Source: Poa pratensis (Eukaryota > Streptophyta > Magnoliopsida > Poales > Poaceae). From it: a stretch of DNA of 64,000 bases. The stretch's first letter is position 1, and each line of letters opens with the position of its first letter. A program made the translations under genes and the position numbers. A model generated the notes under the pieces. That model was given only the letters and a program-made list of their open reading frames with translations. It was not told the DNA's origin and made no database searches. Positions 13,001-24,814 of this stretch are shown in pieces. The DNA lies in NCBI GenBank assembly GCA_947311845.1, contig CAMZMU010000096.1:17141655-17205654 (forward strand), written 5' to 3'.

Positions 13001-13738
13001 GAGCCAGCTGCGAAACAGCCAGCCCAGCCCAACAGGCGGCCCAGTTAGCCCACCCGGGCCCGCTGTGACGTCATGCTTGCGTCACAGTGGCCGGGATGTG
13101 GCGCGGCGGCGGCGTGGACGCCGGCGGCGAACGCGCGCGGTCCGGGACACGCGCGTGCCTGCGGCGGGCGCGCTTCGACGCGGCGCGTCCGGTCGTGGCG
13201 GCGCCGCCGGTTTCGTGTCGCCGGAGCGGCGGCGGAGGCGCATGGACGCGACGGAGGAGCAGCGGCACGCCGGCGGCGATTCCGGCGACGGCGCGGCCTC
13301 CCGGCAAGCGGCGCGTAGCGAGGAGGAAGAGGACGCGACGCCGCACCCCGCCGTGGCCGTCGATCTGAGCGAGGAGGTGCGGTGCGGCGGCGCGGCGCGC
13401 CGACGGCCGCGGCGTTCTCCGGCCGCGCGCGAGAGAAGAGGAAGAAGGGGGAGTGTGAGGGAATGTTTGCAATTTAGTCCGTGCCTTTTTTGCAATTTCC
13501 AAATTGGTCCCTCGCCTCGCGGTCTCGTGGACTGCGGGTTGATTCATCGGTTAGAGAAGGTTTTTTTTGCAAAACCGTCACGGAGGCGTTATCTGGACCG
13601 TCCGATCGCCGGCGGACGGCCGGGATCGAGGCACTGTTGAACACTGTAGCATATACAGTGCCTACTGTTGCTAAGCACAGTAGCTCGGCCGCTGAGAGCT
13701 CGCTGTTTTGCTCAACTTTCATATAGTTAGTAATACCC

Positions 13739-15294
13739 AAGCTCTACTTGTGTCTGCTGACCGGTGGAAAGGCAAGGCAGGCAGGCAAGACAAGAGGCCG
13801 CGTCGCCACTAGCCGGGTGGGTGCGACGTCGTTACGCGCTGTGGTTGGCCGGCGGCGCGACCTGAACGCCCGTGTGGCCGGCAACGGGGCGCCGCTCTCC
13901 TGTCAGATCTCAGGCGTACGGCCGGCCTCGCCGGACGGGACGGCTCGGATGGGACTTGCGCGCCATATATGTAGCCATGGATAAACTTTTCTTCCATGGG
14001 TGTGCCATCGACGACTTGGATCACGAATCCGTGCCTGCGAGCATGATGCCGTGCGGACTCTAATTGCTCATGTCCCATCTGGATTAAACACGCACCATCT
14101 TCTTCCCTTTCACTAAACTGAATTTTGCACTATCTAGGCATGATTAGATGTAGTCTTGTCCTATCTGGATTAAAAACGCACCATCTTCTTCCCTTTCACA
14201 AAACTGAACTTTGCACTATATATCTAGGCGTGATTAATGTAGTCTTCAAGTGTTATTATACACACATAGACTGATAGACCATGCAGCTAGCTGGCTTACC
14301 ACGCTTGCTAGCTTGTTCCTGTGATTTGACTACCGGCCCCAACAAGCTTTCCGTCATATGTTGCGCATTTTAGGTCATCAACTAAAAGTAGTAATCTTCC
14401 TGGTCATAAACAGCCCAGCCGCTGATGCAATGTTTTTAGAGAGAAAACAAGTCGATGTAATCAACTGTTATCTGGTCCTGCATTCGTGCATGAACCACTG
14501 TAAACCCGCACGCGCCGCAGACGATCGACAATGACATTGACACATGCATGCATGTGTGAACTTTTTTTTTTTTGAGCCTTAATTAGCGAAACAACTGCAG
14601 CCGCCATTGCACTATCTCTTGAGCACCCAATATTATACAGTATATATATACCGCATGTAGCACGGAGGACCATTGTTTAGGAGCAGAGTAGATTATCGAA
14701 AACTTGTATTCATTGTGATGCTTCGGACTTTACGTCGTCCAATGGACAGCGACGGGCGATCAATTTCGTGAACAGAAAACTTTTTGTAATTAGCGATCAA
14801 TTTCGTGAACAGGGTTCTTTTTTTAAAACAAAAGCAGACCTTTTTCTAGAGAGAGAATGAGAGCGAAAACACAAGAGAGACCGGCCGTACGCCACGACAT
14901 TTTCAGCGTAGCCTTCCTCTAACAGTGGCAGCCAAAGTAGCTAAAAATGGAACCGTAAATGTGGCAACACGAGTGCATATTGCGACCCGATCGGAATCTC
15001 ACCCGGCATGTCATCTCAGGCTGATTGGGAGCTCTCTTTACCTTGCCTTCACTCATGGTCCTCACTCATGGAGTACGGGTGGCTACAGCTTTGCCTTGAA
15101 GGAGACGGTGCCGTGCCTCCTCCAAGCAAGATGTGTATATTCAGTTATTCACCAATTTGTTTTTTGTTTTTGGTTTGTGGATGCTAGGAAATGCACATGA
15201 GCTGGGAAAGTAAACGGTAATATGTTTTTAGTCCTGTCCTGATACGGCCATATGTCGAACAAACATTATAATGTCTTTAAAAGCTAGCTCTAGA
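13739..15294. other. Intergenic sequence
   Basis: No gene recognised. A moderately GC-rich stretch (13750-13960) contains open frames on both strands without family resemblance. Two local duplications are present: the one at 14077-14248 and a short one at about 14757-14812, where GCGATCAATTTCGTGAACAG occurs twice. Confidence 0.45.
14077..14248 (+). repeat. Tandem duplication, unit about 86 bp
   Basis: ATCTGGATTAAA, GCACCATCTTCTTCCCTTTC, TTTGCACTAT and ATGTAGTCTT each occur twice in the same order at an offset of about 86 bp. The second copy differs by scattered substitutions and a short TATA insertion. No coding function is seen. Confidence 0.75.
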
Positions 15295-15703
15295 CGGAGT
15301 GGAGGTTTTGGAGCCAGAGCTCCATGTAGTTTTTTTTTTCAAAAGAAAATTAAAATAAGATCGGGGAAAACTCCAGATATAGATAGTGGTATGATCTACA
15401 AGTTATGCACAAAAAAAAATCGGAATTCGTTATAGCTTAGGCTGGGAAAAAATGACAAATTGGTGGATCTGGGTGGTGAACAACACACAGTTTGAGAAAC
15501 TTGAAATTTTACTAGATTTGTATTTTTGCATAGCCTAGAATAACACGAATTTTGGATTGAAAATTTTGAATACTGATAAATCTCGAAATTATCTATATGT
15601 ATGATTTTTGTTTCGATTTTTTTGGAAACATAGAATGCCGATTTTGAACTTTGAAAAACAAATAAGCTAAATGGAGCTCGGCTCCATTTGCACTTTCCGC
15701 CGG
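15295..15703. mobile_element. MITE with GGAGCCxGAGCTCCAT inverted termini
   Basis: The left arm TTTTGGAGCCAGAGCTCCAT and the reverse complement of the right arm (AATGGAGCCGAGCTCCAT) match apart from one indel, and similarity extends outward to about 35 bp. The interior is AT-rich, about 400 bp in all. A target duplication was not resolved. The end motif and size recall MULE-type MITEs. Confidence 0.6.
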
Positions 15704-18700
15704 TTTATTTATTGGATTTAGCGACGAAAAATATGCCATTTTTCTCAAAATTTGTTCGATAAGTTTCAATAAGTTCACAAAAACTTTTGTGAAAAGAAAT
15801 TTGAACTTGTACGTTGGCCGACTATAAATTTTCCCAATATGTTTGGTTACCCGTTATGCTTGTTATCTCTGTTCAAAACCTTTGTTTTTTATAAAGGCAA
15901 TATGTTAATATAAAAAGATAAGAAATACATGCAACAACTCAATATCACAAGAAATTCAATTCATCGAGGATGCACATAGCCAAGTTATTTAAAAAAAAAA
16001 GGATTTTCGGCACACAGTAACCAACAACTACATCAATCACTGCCCTGACAACACACATGCCACAACAAGTTAACACCACATGTGTAAAAAACTAGATCGT
16101 GAGTTATTGTAATTTTGGAACAATCTGCTTGTGGCGATGGTGGTCAATGCATGACCGACGAAAATCAGACCAAGCATGTTCACACTGTAGCTCCAGTTCC
16201 AGTACTAAGTAGCACCACCAAAACTTAACCATCTGCTTGACCACCATAGCCAACCCTTCTAGCCTTGATATTGCCATACTCGTACATATCATGTCCTAAA
16301 TTACTCGGCAACAAACATACATAATCCGCGTCACGAGTAAAATGTTCAGCCTAAATTTGTCTTCCAAGCAATGCTCGCACACACAGTTCCGACATGATCA
16401 ACCCACACGAACAATTTTGAATGCAGAAGTGATTGTAATTTTGAGGGTCGATTATCCTCATGGCGAGCGGAGGAGAAACACGTTTGATTTTCTTCGTTGG
16501 TGAGATGTTTGGAGTTGACTCCAAAAAATCCAAACCCCAAAATGTTGCAACAACTAATGGCTGTCCCATAATCAGAAAGTGGTACATTATTGTACCTGCC
16601 ACGTTCTTTTTCACTACTTTTGGAAGTGCCGACACAGTTTATCTGCAATTCACGGTTTCGTATGCTCCGAGGTCCTATCAGATGACATGAGCTTTTATCA
16701 ACCCCCAAACAGGGCATCCAGTTCTTGGAGTACTCAATTAGAATCCCGTTTCTATAGGGCGCTTCCCGGATATGCTAGGCCACAGGCGACCCATATCTGG
16801 CAGAACAAAAACATAACGACCCGTGTCAGTCATTTCTGTCTCACACTGAACCCTGCATATATTCTTTCACCGCGCAACCAGGCAAAAGCCGAATTTCCAG
16901 AGATGTACAGAAGCATTTGTGGCAACAAATGACGAAGTGACACATATATATATATATATATATTACTTTTAGTTTGCCGAATACTTATACCATGATCAAA
17001 ATGCTCGGAGTTATCTCTGTTTGGTTACCGGAAATGCTCAAAATTTTGGGTATCGTTGCATCGCATCAATTTGCTTTGCACTGACATGAAAAATGCATCA
17101 ACTACTTTATCCAAAACGAACTCGATAGTTAATTACTTTGTAAGCCACCTTTCGAACCATATGATGGTTGTTGGCTTCAAATCCTCTCTCTCATTTTGAG
17201 GCGCGTTGATGCTCGGTTCTTTATGCTAACCCCAGCACCAGAAACAAACTCGGCGACTGTCCGGGTTCACAAAAGCTAGATCTTTCTATCTTTCATTTTT
17301 CGATCAGCAGATCTTTCTTTTATTGAAAACACGAAAGCTAGATCTTTGAGCCATATAAACGTACGCACGCACGCACACGGCGACACGGAATTTATAAGAA
17401 AGAAAAAATCGAAAACGACGTACGCATTTAGCAAGCACGTCCCGAGATGCAAGTGCTTTAGTATATTGTTTGAATGTTTGTTCGTGGTGATCGTGCATGG
17501 TTAAGTGTCGTGTTAGTGGCCCTTCCTCTCTCGGTGCTGCGGCTGCCACTTCTGACGGAACGGAAGCCCAACGACTTTGTCCGTTTCAGCGTCGCCTCAA
17601 TCATCCAAAAAATCCCCTGCTTTCCAGAGCGGGAAGCAGTTGGTTCGTTCGTGTGGCGTCAGCTTTCCGACCCAACTAAATTGGCCGACGAGATGCTGCT
17701 GCCACAAATGGAGCAACAGTGTTATGTCCTATTTGTGGACAACGCACAAGGATACCAGGCAGATGCGTGCATGCATTATTTCTAGTAGCAGCAATCCAGA
17801 TAGAAGAATAGTAGTCGAAACCAAACTGATTGATCTTTGTGGTACAGATGAATGTGGATCCAGCAAATATATCTCTATGTGAGAGTCTCCAAGTCTTAGT
17901 CTCGGTCGATTTTACAAATTTGTTCGTTCATGTCAAAAAACATATTCATGGTGATGTAATAGTATGTACCCATAGTGCAAAAAACAAACATATTTTTTGG
18001 TTTCACAGTTTAAAAAAAATGTGAATTCACATCCCATTGACGATTAGCAAAACCATTCGGAAAATCCCCTATGAAGCCGTTTTCTTGATTTGGTTGCCAT
18101 GTCATTGTTTTCATTTTTATTTTGTTGCTTTTCTATCTCAGATTTTTTTTTAGATGTCAAATAAAGGTTTGACAGTGGCATCTTCTCCTATTTAACTTGA
18201 TTTTCTATGTGTTTTAGTTGTCAACTAAAGGTTTGTGGGAGCCACGTCTACTGTTTCTATCTTTTCTATTTTCCCAAAATAAACTAAAGCCAAGCAGAGC
18301 TGAAAGGCGTGTATGACATGCATCTCATCCACTAATGTGGCTAGTTTATGTTAGGAAATATCCTTTTAGATGGCTTATTTGCTATGAATTTTGCTACCTC
18401 AGGAACTACTGACATAAAGTGTACATACATACTGGAGCAGATACTAACAAGACAATACAAATAAATTGTGTTCATATTCACTTATTCAGTACCTAACCCA
18501 ATCCCTTCAGATAAAGACACGGAAATTTGAGCTAACAACGTGCCTTAAGGTCCACAAGGATTGTCTCTATGACCCTTTCTTTATTTAAACAAGCCCTAAA
18601 GTGCTATGGCGTTCCTGACTATGCCGAAGGTATAGCACCAGGACATGCATCCTTGTAGGTGCGACACCCATGCATGCTAGCTAGTGATCCAAAGTTGGGT

Positions 18701-19363
18701 CTACTAATCAAAGGAGTTGCGATCTGTGGACAACCTCTTAGGTGTCGAACTTGCACGGTCCATGTTGGATCATGTAAAATTTATATAATACTAGCTGATC
18801 CCCTTCACTGGCTTCTATAGTGGCCTAACAATTTCTGTTCGTTATTCCCACAGTGCTTACATGTCCATCCATCAAGCAGCTGTCCCTGTGGTGGATCTCA
18901 TGCCACTCTAATTAGGCACAAGAGTTTCAGTCCGTAAACTAAATCTGAGTGATGAGAAAAGCTAAAGGCCGAGCATCAAGTTGGGTTACTGATAGAAGAG
19001 AAAAATAAACAAAGGTTTGGCAATGGATTAACCGGAATAAAAATTAATTGCCTCGGACAAGACTACTCACACAAGTCAAGTCATGGAATATGGAAGCAAG
19101 AGGGCAGAAAGAAAACCTCAATGTTCTCTTCGAAAGCAAAGGTAAAATTGATGGAAGATTAATATATACCAGGCATAGTATTGTTTGGATATAGTTGGCC
19201 TCGAAAGGAGAAAAGGTAGTGTGCCTCATGGCCATGTACCAAATCGACAAAACTAAAGCCACAAAACTCTGCTAGTAGAAAACAAGGCGAGGGTGGTGGA
19301 GAGAGAAGATGGCTTCTCTCTCTAGCTTGAGGCAAGCAAAGCCGCCTTTGCTCTGCCGAAATG
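15704..19363. other. Intergenic sequence upstream of the bZIP gene
   Basis: No gene recognised. A minus frame at 16717-16346 (123 codons) has ordinary composition but no family I know, and no splice partners. A (TA)n microsatellite lies at about 16943-16963. The last kilobase is the bZIP promoter region. Confidence 0.4.
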
Positions 19364-19372
19364 CTATAAAAG
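19364..19372 (+). promoter_or_regulatory. TATA box of the bZIP gene
   Basis: CTATAAAAG lies about 165 bp upstream of the bZIP start codon and predicts transcription from about 19395-19400. The implied leader of about 135 bases contains no AUG, so the sucrose-responsive upstream frame known from S1-group bZIP genes is absent. Confidence 0.7.
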
Positions 19373-19533
19373 GCCCTCACACCAACCCATTGCCTCCTCC
19401 GCTCATTCAGAGCTAATCAAGCAAAACCCATCTAGAAGCACACAACCAAACCAAGCTATATCTCTACTTCTGGATAATAAGCTCAGTTCCCTCCACTCTC
19501 CATCTCCACTGTGATCAAGCAAGTGAAGCAACC

Positions 19534-20097
19534 ATGCTGCATCATTACTATGGCGAGGTGGCCAGCCTACACTGCCTCTCACCTCCCAACCCACTGTTCC
19601 ACAACAATCACTACCACCACAGCAGCATGGCCCCGCCTCCTCCATTCCACTTCTCAGCGGCTACCTACGAGTACGACGAACCTATACAGGAAGCGCTGGC
19701 TGGCATCGGCTACAGCCCTGCTAGTGCTAGCTCCGGTGGCGCCGATGCCATCCACGGTGGGGTGGTGGTTTCAGCGGCGGAAGAGGAGCGGAAGCGGCGG
19801 AGGATGGTCTCCAACCGAGAGTCGGCGAGGCGATCGCGCATGAGGAAGCAGCGGCAGCTCAGCGAGCTGTGGGCTCAGGTCGTCCACCTCCGCGGCGCCA
19901 ACCGCCGTCTCCTCGACGAGCTCAACCGTGCAATGAGGAGCTGCGGCGACATGAGGCGCGACAACAACCGGCTCAGCGGCGAGAAGGCCGAGCTGGAGAC
20001 CAAGCTCGAGCACCTCATGCAAGCACACAAGAACAACAAAGGCTGCCCGAGCTCGTCCTCGGAGCCATGCGGAAATACTACCACTGCTACCGAATAA
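19534..20097 (+). CDS. bZIP transcription factor, group S type (AtbZIP42/43-like)
   Basis: An intact, intronless 187-residue protein. The basic region at about residues 85-107 contains [15 protein letters not shown] with the diagnostic N94-x7-R102 spacing. It is followed by heptad positions 112, 119, 126, 133, 140, 147, 154 and 161, all Leu except Ala133 and Met140, giving an unusually long zipper. The N-terminus [15 protein letters not shown] resembles the conserved start of grass members of this subgroup, which supports the start. The leader has no upstream AUG. Group S bZIPs bind ACGT-core or related elements as dimers in the nucleus. The tail is short and Ser/Thr-rich. An AATAAA overlaps the stop region at 20092. 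No neighbour is co-transcribed. Confidence 0.93.
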   Translation: MLHHYYGEVASLHCLSPPNPLFHNNHYHHSSMAPPPPFHFSAATYEYDEPIQEALAGIGYSPASASSGGADAIHGGVVVSAAEEERKRRRMVSNRESARRSRMRKQRQLSELWAQVVHLRGANRRLLDELNRAMRSCGDMRRDNNRLSGEKAELETKLEHLMQAHKNNKGCPSSSSEPCGNTTTATE

Positions 20098-22018
20098 ATC
20101 ATTCTTATCTCATCTTCTCATTTTAACTGCGAGGATTTTATCATTAGTATACTCCAATAAGACATGTGTTGAGGTGGTTTCATCGGCTTAAACTGTTTCT
20201 TAATTTTAAAACTGTGGGTATATCCTTACTGCCCATTATTAACATCTTTTTGTCTAGATAAATACGGATTGGGTGTAACTGACGTGTTGCCATCAATAGA
20301 CAATATATAGTGCAGTAGCAACAGCATGATACAGATGCTGAAACCTGAAACCGCTGCAAACCAGTGTGGAATGAGAAACCATACCTTTGGGTTCTTCCAA
20401 CAAAAAAATGACGCTTTCCACTGAAAATGATGTGGTGCTGGACTACTCTACTGGACTGCATATGTTTCCGCTGCAAACTTTGCATGCTTCTGCGTTTCTC
20501 AGTACCTGCAGATAAAAGCTGTAGTGCTGTACTTCCCTGAGAAACTGGGGAACATATTGTTTAGATTAAATCATGTGATGGACTAAATAAAAATTGAGAA
20601 TAGTCCAAGGATGCTTTTTGGACTGAATTCACTCGTAGTTATGCACAAAAAAGGTATTGAACTTGTGTCTGGCAGTTGAGACAAACCAAATACCTGTTTC
20701 AACTCGGACGGAACAAATACATAAAGAAAATCATGAAGTTTATGTTATCTGGGATGACGCTAAATGATCTCACATGCAAATATGGAACTGACAAGCATGC
20801 AGATAAACAAAATGTGGAAAGCAAATGTGTGCGCAGTAAGCTTACATATCAAATCCACTGAGCTCACCGTGATATTCCAAATTAGGGTACAAAACAATTT
20901 TGAATCATCAGGCACCCTTCAATAAAGTGTAAGAATACAAAATCCTAAACAAAAATGTACAGTCCCGAAACATAAACGAAACGTCAAAGTTAAATGTAGT
21001 TGTGGAGATTTAACATGAAAATTATGCAGTAACATGGAAATGGATAAGCCAGGCCTTGCACTTTTCCTGTTATCCAGATATGTAGGTGTCAAAATTTTCA
21101 TTGAAAATTAGCTACATGCTTCAGGTACAAGCATTCATTTTAAATTTGGAGTCGGCAAGTTGTCATCAACTCAACTGTCCAAGCAGCATGAGCATGTCAA
21201 TACAAAATGGACAAGCATAGACAGTGCAAGGTGCTCACGTCATAGGGACAATGCAAAAGTGATCAGAATTGCTTTGAAAAGCAAGTGTTTTGATACATAC
21301 TTACCTGGGTGGACAGCCAGGGACAAGCACAATATACTGTCTTTGCAGTGGTGATGATGGAGCTTTCATGTAAAGGATAAAAGCTAGAAATAACTACATC
21401 ACTTCAAAACGATGTTTTAATAGCCAACATTCAGATGTTGTTAATGTTCCCATAACTGATTGCAGAAGCATTTTTTAGCGTGCAGCTGCCAAGCATATCG
21501 TGAAATCGCTAGCAAGTGAAGGGGAACAAGATGACACTGCCCTACAAGGCTACAATTGCTAGAACAGTGCAATGCGGAAATCAGGGACAAGAAAAGCAAG
21601 TATTGAAATTTGAACATACACAAGGATGAAGAATAGAAAACGTTACCATGAAGTGTGAATAGCAGCAGCTGAGCATGCTTTCCAGAGCTACCTATGATCT
21701 ATCACAGTGTGAAAGAGTAGCTTCTTTCGTCTATTTGGATATCACAGTAATGTTACCACAGACAAAATTCAAGGTGCATAGTCAAAGTCAGAGTAGCAAC
21801 CAGTTAATGTTATGCTCTAATGATACATCTAATAAAAGATCAAGAATACAACAATTCTTTGCAGATGCTGCTGCAATAGGCTCCGTGAAATTAATCTAGC
21901 ATCGCCTACAAACATCTGCGGGACCCATCTTGTTTCATGATAACTTAGATGCTTCAGGTTGCATATCTTCAGACTTAAGAGGAACATACAACAACCTCAC
22001 TAGCCTAATGTCATCCCA
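20098..22018. other. Spacer between bZIP and coiled-coil genes, with exon-like minus segments
   Basis: This must hold the bZIP 3' UTR and the 3' UTR of the minus-strand coiled-coil gene. Several minus segments look spliced: one ending with a perfect donor after GGCTGTCCACCCAG (GTAAGT, near 21305), one ending ACACTTCATG/GTAACG (near 21648), and one starting after TTTATCTGCAG (near 20504). I could not join them into a protein, so no gene is called. Confidence 0.3.
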
Positions 22019-23862
22019 TCAGGTCTCCTTGGATGGCTTCTTGCCAGGTGTTAGATTGTTTTCTGCTGCCAAAGCATTTGAATTATTCATCGGTGAGGCC
22101 TCAGCTCCTACAGATGGAGAATCATTCTTCACAAGGGAATCTGCTACCAAAGATGGAGAATCCCTCTTCTCATGGTTGTTCTTGTCTCGGAAAAAATTTA
22201 CTGGGTTCGTGAACGAACTTGTACATGGCCACCTTACCTTAACAAAGCCTTTTGTCCCAAACAAGTTGGGGTAGGCTAGATATGAAACCCTGTCACGAGG
22301 ACTTCTCAGGAGGTCACCCATCCTGGTACTACTCTCGCCCAAATGGGTTTCATATCCATGGGAAAAATACAGATGGTTGCTATATTCAAATTTGAGATAG
22401 TTAATCAAAAGTACACAGGAAACATACCTGCTTGATTGTACATGGCCACCTATTAAGGAAAAATACAGATGGTTGCTATATTCAAATTTGAGATAGTTAA
22501 TCAAAAGTACACAGGAAACATACCTGCTTGATTGGATAGTTTCGCCATCAACTATAGTTTCTGCTTCGAAGATTTTTCCTGTTAACAGAATGAACAAAAT
22601 AAAGAACTAGTCATTGACATACAATCTAACAACAAAAAAAGGCCAGATAATACAGGCCCATTAATAATTATAATGATGAGGAAAGGTGAAGATAAATATT
22701 TACAATAAGAAGTAAACCCATAAAAAGGGGAAAATCAAATGACATGCAAGGGAGTTTAGGGCTCAGGCACTTGTGCATTTTGGAAATTAAAAGAATCATA
22801 AAAATAATTACGGAACTCAGGAAGGCCTATGTATGTAAAAAATTCAAGAACTGCAGTAGCTATTTTCAAATAAACAATACCAAAAACCAAAACTCACAAT
22901 GAAATAAATATGTAACAATGGATCACTTTTTAATATGGATATATACACGCTTCCTACTTCCTTGTTCACAAATAATAATTTTACTCTTGGGGCATCCTCT
23001 AAAGTTGTGGTTAAGAAAGATGAAATAATAATCGGTCATTTAGACAAGTTTGTGGACTAGCTCTACTAGTGTTCACTATTGACTTCTGAAAAGGCCAATA
23101 TGCAAATTGGCCTAAAAGACCACCCTAGTAATGCGCTGTCTCATTCTCATTCCATAAAGTCACTTTTTCATCCTCTTTTCCCCTGAGAGTCCATTTAAGT
23201 AGAGTTCGCTAGTGGACACTAATAAAGTAAATGAAAATATAAAAAAGGCAGCTTATCAGAAAATGTGAACCTAAAGTACATGTTTATTGCAAATAACTTT
23301 CAATAAGTATGTTCCCATAACCATATAGATTTGTAGTCCTTTAAATAGGTTAATCAAAAAGGCTAATTCATAAAGTGCAGCCATATACCATGTCTACTCA
23401 CTGCTGACTAGTAAGTCATACGACCCCGGATGAATATACAATGGATCACTGTCAATATGGAGTGCTAAACTAGGCATAAACATCAAATCTAACATGACCT
23501 TCAGAAGTAACCAAAATAATTACGAGAGTACAACCTGTGGATAAATAATTAAAATTAAAAGGCAAATCATATGTGTGAGAAACCATGCGGGAGATAACAT
23601 TGGTAAAAAAGATAGCTTTGGTTCTTAGGATTATTAATAGTAAGCTAGCTCATTTAACCTATAAAGATGTGATTTTTTGGTGGACATGTTTAAACTTCAT
23701 GTTTTACATTTTCAGTTATTAATATCTGGCTGGCTTGTGAATGAAGATGAATAAGTACCTCCATCAAAAGCCTTATTAGAGAAGTATTTGGCCTTCAAAC
23801 GGGCTGCAAGTATAGCTTGGTATTTGTTTACCTTCTGTTCATGCTCCTGGGTTTCCTCTTCC
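22019..23862 (-). CDS. Coiled-coil protein of unknown function, 3' exons
   Basis: Three minus exons join in frame. Exon 23862-23759 (acceptor ATGTGCAG, donor GTACTT) encodes EEETQEHEQKVNKYQAILAA and then RLKAKYFSNKAFDG. Exon 22578-22524 (acceptor GTTAACAG, donor GTATG) encodes GKIFEAETIVDGETIQSSR. The last exon, 22232-22019, begins WPCTSSFTNPVNFF and ends GKKPSKET-stop. The first segment is charged and heptad-like, and the last is Ser-rich. I take this for a conserved plant protein of unknown biochemical role; I have no secure name. Upstream exons are not resolved; a possible first exon ends at 25734 with donor GTGAGG, and a LINE relic lies in between. The last intron has been rearranged: the donor region is duplicated and a 5S rRNA/LINE-tail piece is inserted, yet a usable acceptor (GGTAAG/GTGGCC) keeps the frame. 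Confidence 0.65.
22240..22356 (-). repeat. 5S rRNA fragment fused to a LINE/Au-SINE type tail
   Basis: On the minus strand 22342-22294 matches the 3' half of plant 5S rRNA (about positions 62-110): TTGGGCGAGAGTAGTACCAG then GATGGGTGACCTCCTGAGAA, with about two mismatches. It continues into TAGCCTACCCCAACTTGTTT and AAAGGCTTTGTT, the tail shared by Triticeae Au SINEs and their partner LINEs. The 5S piece is bracketed by a 12-bp inverted repeat GATATGAAACCC/GGGTTTCATATC (22356-22345 and 22290-22279). The identification of both halves is from memory of these sequences. Confidence 0.7.
22361..22533 (-). repeat. Tandem 77-bp duplication containing an exon end and splice donor
   Basis: 22361-22437 and 22457-22533 are near-identical. 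Each carries AATCAAGCAG followed by the donor GTATGTTTCC and the same intron start. Between them is a copy of the 3' splice site (TTAATAG) and the start of the next exon (GTGGCCATGTACA). The result is a 22-base pseudo-exon that would shift the frame if included. Confidence 0.8.
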
Positions 23863-24814
23863 CTGCACATGATAATGCAGAACACTTATTTTCATGTTTG
23901 ATGATTTCGCATAACAACAAGAAGCATAAGCTGAAATATATAACAAAAGAGTAACTGCTCTGTCAAGGATGGGCTAAGATGTTCTTAATTCATGAGCAAT
24001 TTGACCTCGAGGTAATGTGGAAGGGTAATATTTCTTTCTCGAAGCCCATGTGTATTTAATTTATCTGGTAAAACTGCAAATAGCCTGAGATTCTTGATGA
24101 GAATAGTTGAAATATAAGATGGAGAAGGGTAGATGAAATAGAGGTGGTGTATTCAGGTTGAGATTGTTAGGAACTAGGATATTAAGGAAGTAAATGGTTG
24201 TAAGAAACATAAAAACTAATGCCTCCTTCATTTCTGCCATGGGTTTACCTTATTGTTCTAGCTACAGGTCTATTAAAGTGATATGCCACATCCACTTGCA
24301 TAAATAAGTATAGCCAACTTTTGCTCGCAAAAAGAAGTGATATGCCACTTCTACTCGCAAAAAAAAAGGATATGCCATTTCAAAAGATAGTCAAATGTTG
24401 TATGCCAACTGAATCAAAACTAATTCTAGCACAAACCTATGGAATGATATCCGCAAGTGGATATGCAGGTTAGTACTTTTTAATGTAAATTTAAATCCAA
24501 TTTCACAATTATATAGCTAATCTAGTTTCAAAGTAGTAGGTTTAGATTTGTTGAAAGCAACCTTAGATCTTGTGTTCGAAATAATCTGCACTAACAAATT
24601 ATTGACAGACAGACAATTTTGTTCTCTCACATAGCTAAAATCGTAGTACTAATCAACTTCTCAAGCATGGGATTATGTTCAGTTGTTAATGGTGGCACCT
24701 ACACTCTACAAGATAGAATGCATGACAATATGACATTACACATGTGAAGGATTAAAATCAAACAAAAACATAAAGCATGTATGCATGAAGTCTAACTTTC
24801 TGTGTCTTTCACTA

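Larger units (their letters stand above)
7540..13738 (-). mobile_element. Non-autonomous Helitron, about 6.2 kb, interrupted by a solo LTR
   Basis: Read on the minus strand, the left end is a classic Helitron 3' terminus: a perfect hairpin GGCGTGGCG-TGA-CGCCACGCC (7573-7553), nine bases, then CTAG (7543-7540) followed by a host T. The 5' side near 13738 reads ATTACTAACTATATGAAAG and matches the corresponding end of the plus-strand element at 54989, including ACCGTCACGG and GTCCGATCG inner motifs. Just inside the 5' end lie short palindromes (ACTGTAGCATATACAGT, 13644-13660) and a GC-rich block (about 13000-13440). The remaining body is AT-rich diverged repeats. No Rep/helicase gene is seen, so it would be moved in trans. 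The exact 5' TC dinucleotide is not resolved, so that boundary is approximate to about 10 bp. Confidence 0.7.

Noticed and set aside
13073..13547. Long overlapping open frames on both strands at 12945-13640
   Set aside because: The block is very GC-rich and open in several frames at once, with Arg/Ala-rich low-complexity products. It coincides with the GC patch conserved between the two Helitrons, so the frames are composition artefacts.
21304..21345. VPGCPP-like peptide suggesting a complex I PSST subunit exon
   Set aside because: Only about ten residues match loosely, and no other conserved cysteine or flanking block of that family is nearby.
22294..22342. A functional 5S rRNA gene
   Set aside because: Only the 3' half is present, without the 5' half or the complete internal control region, so it is a derived fragment.
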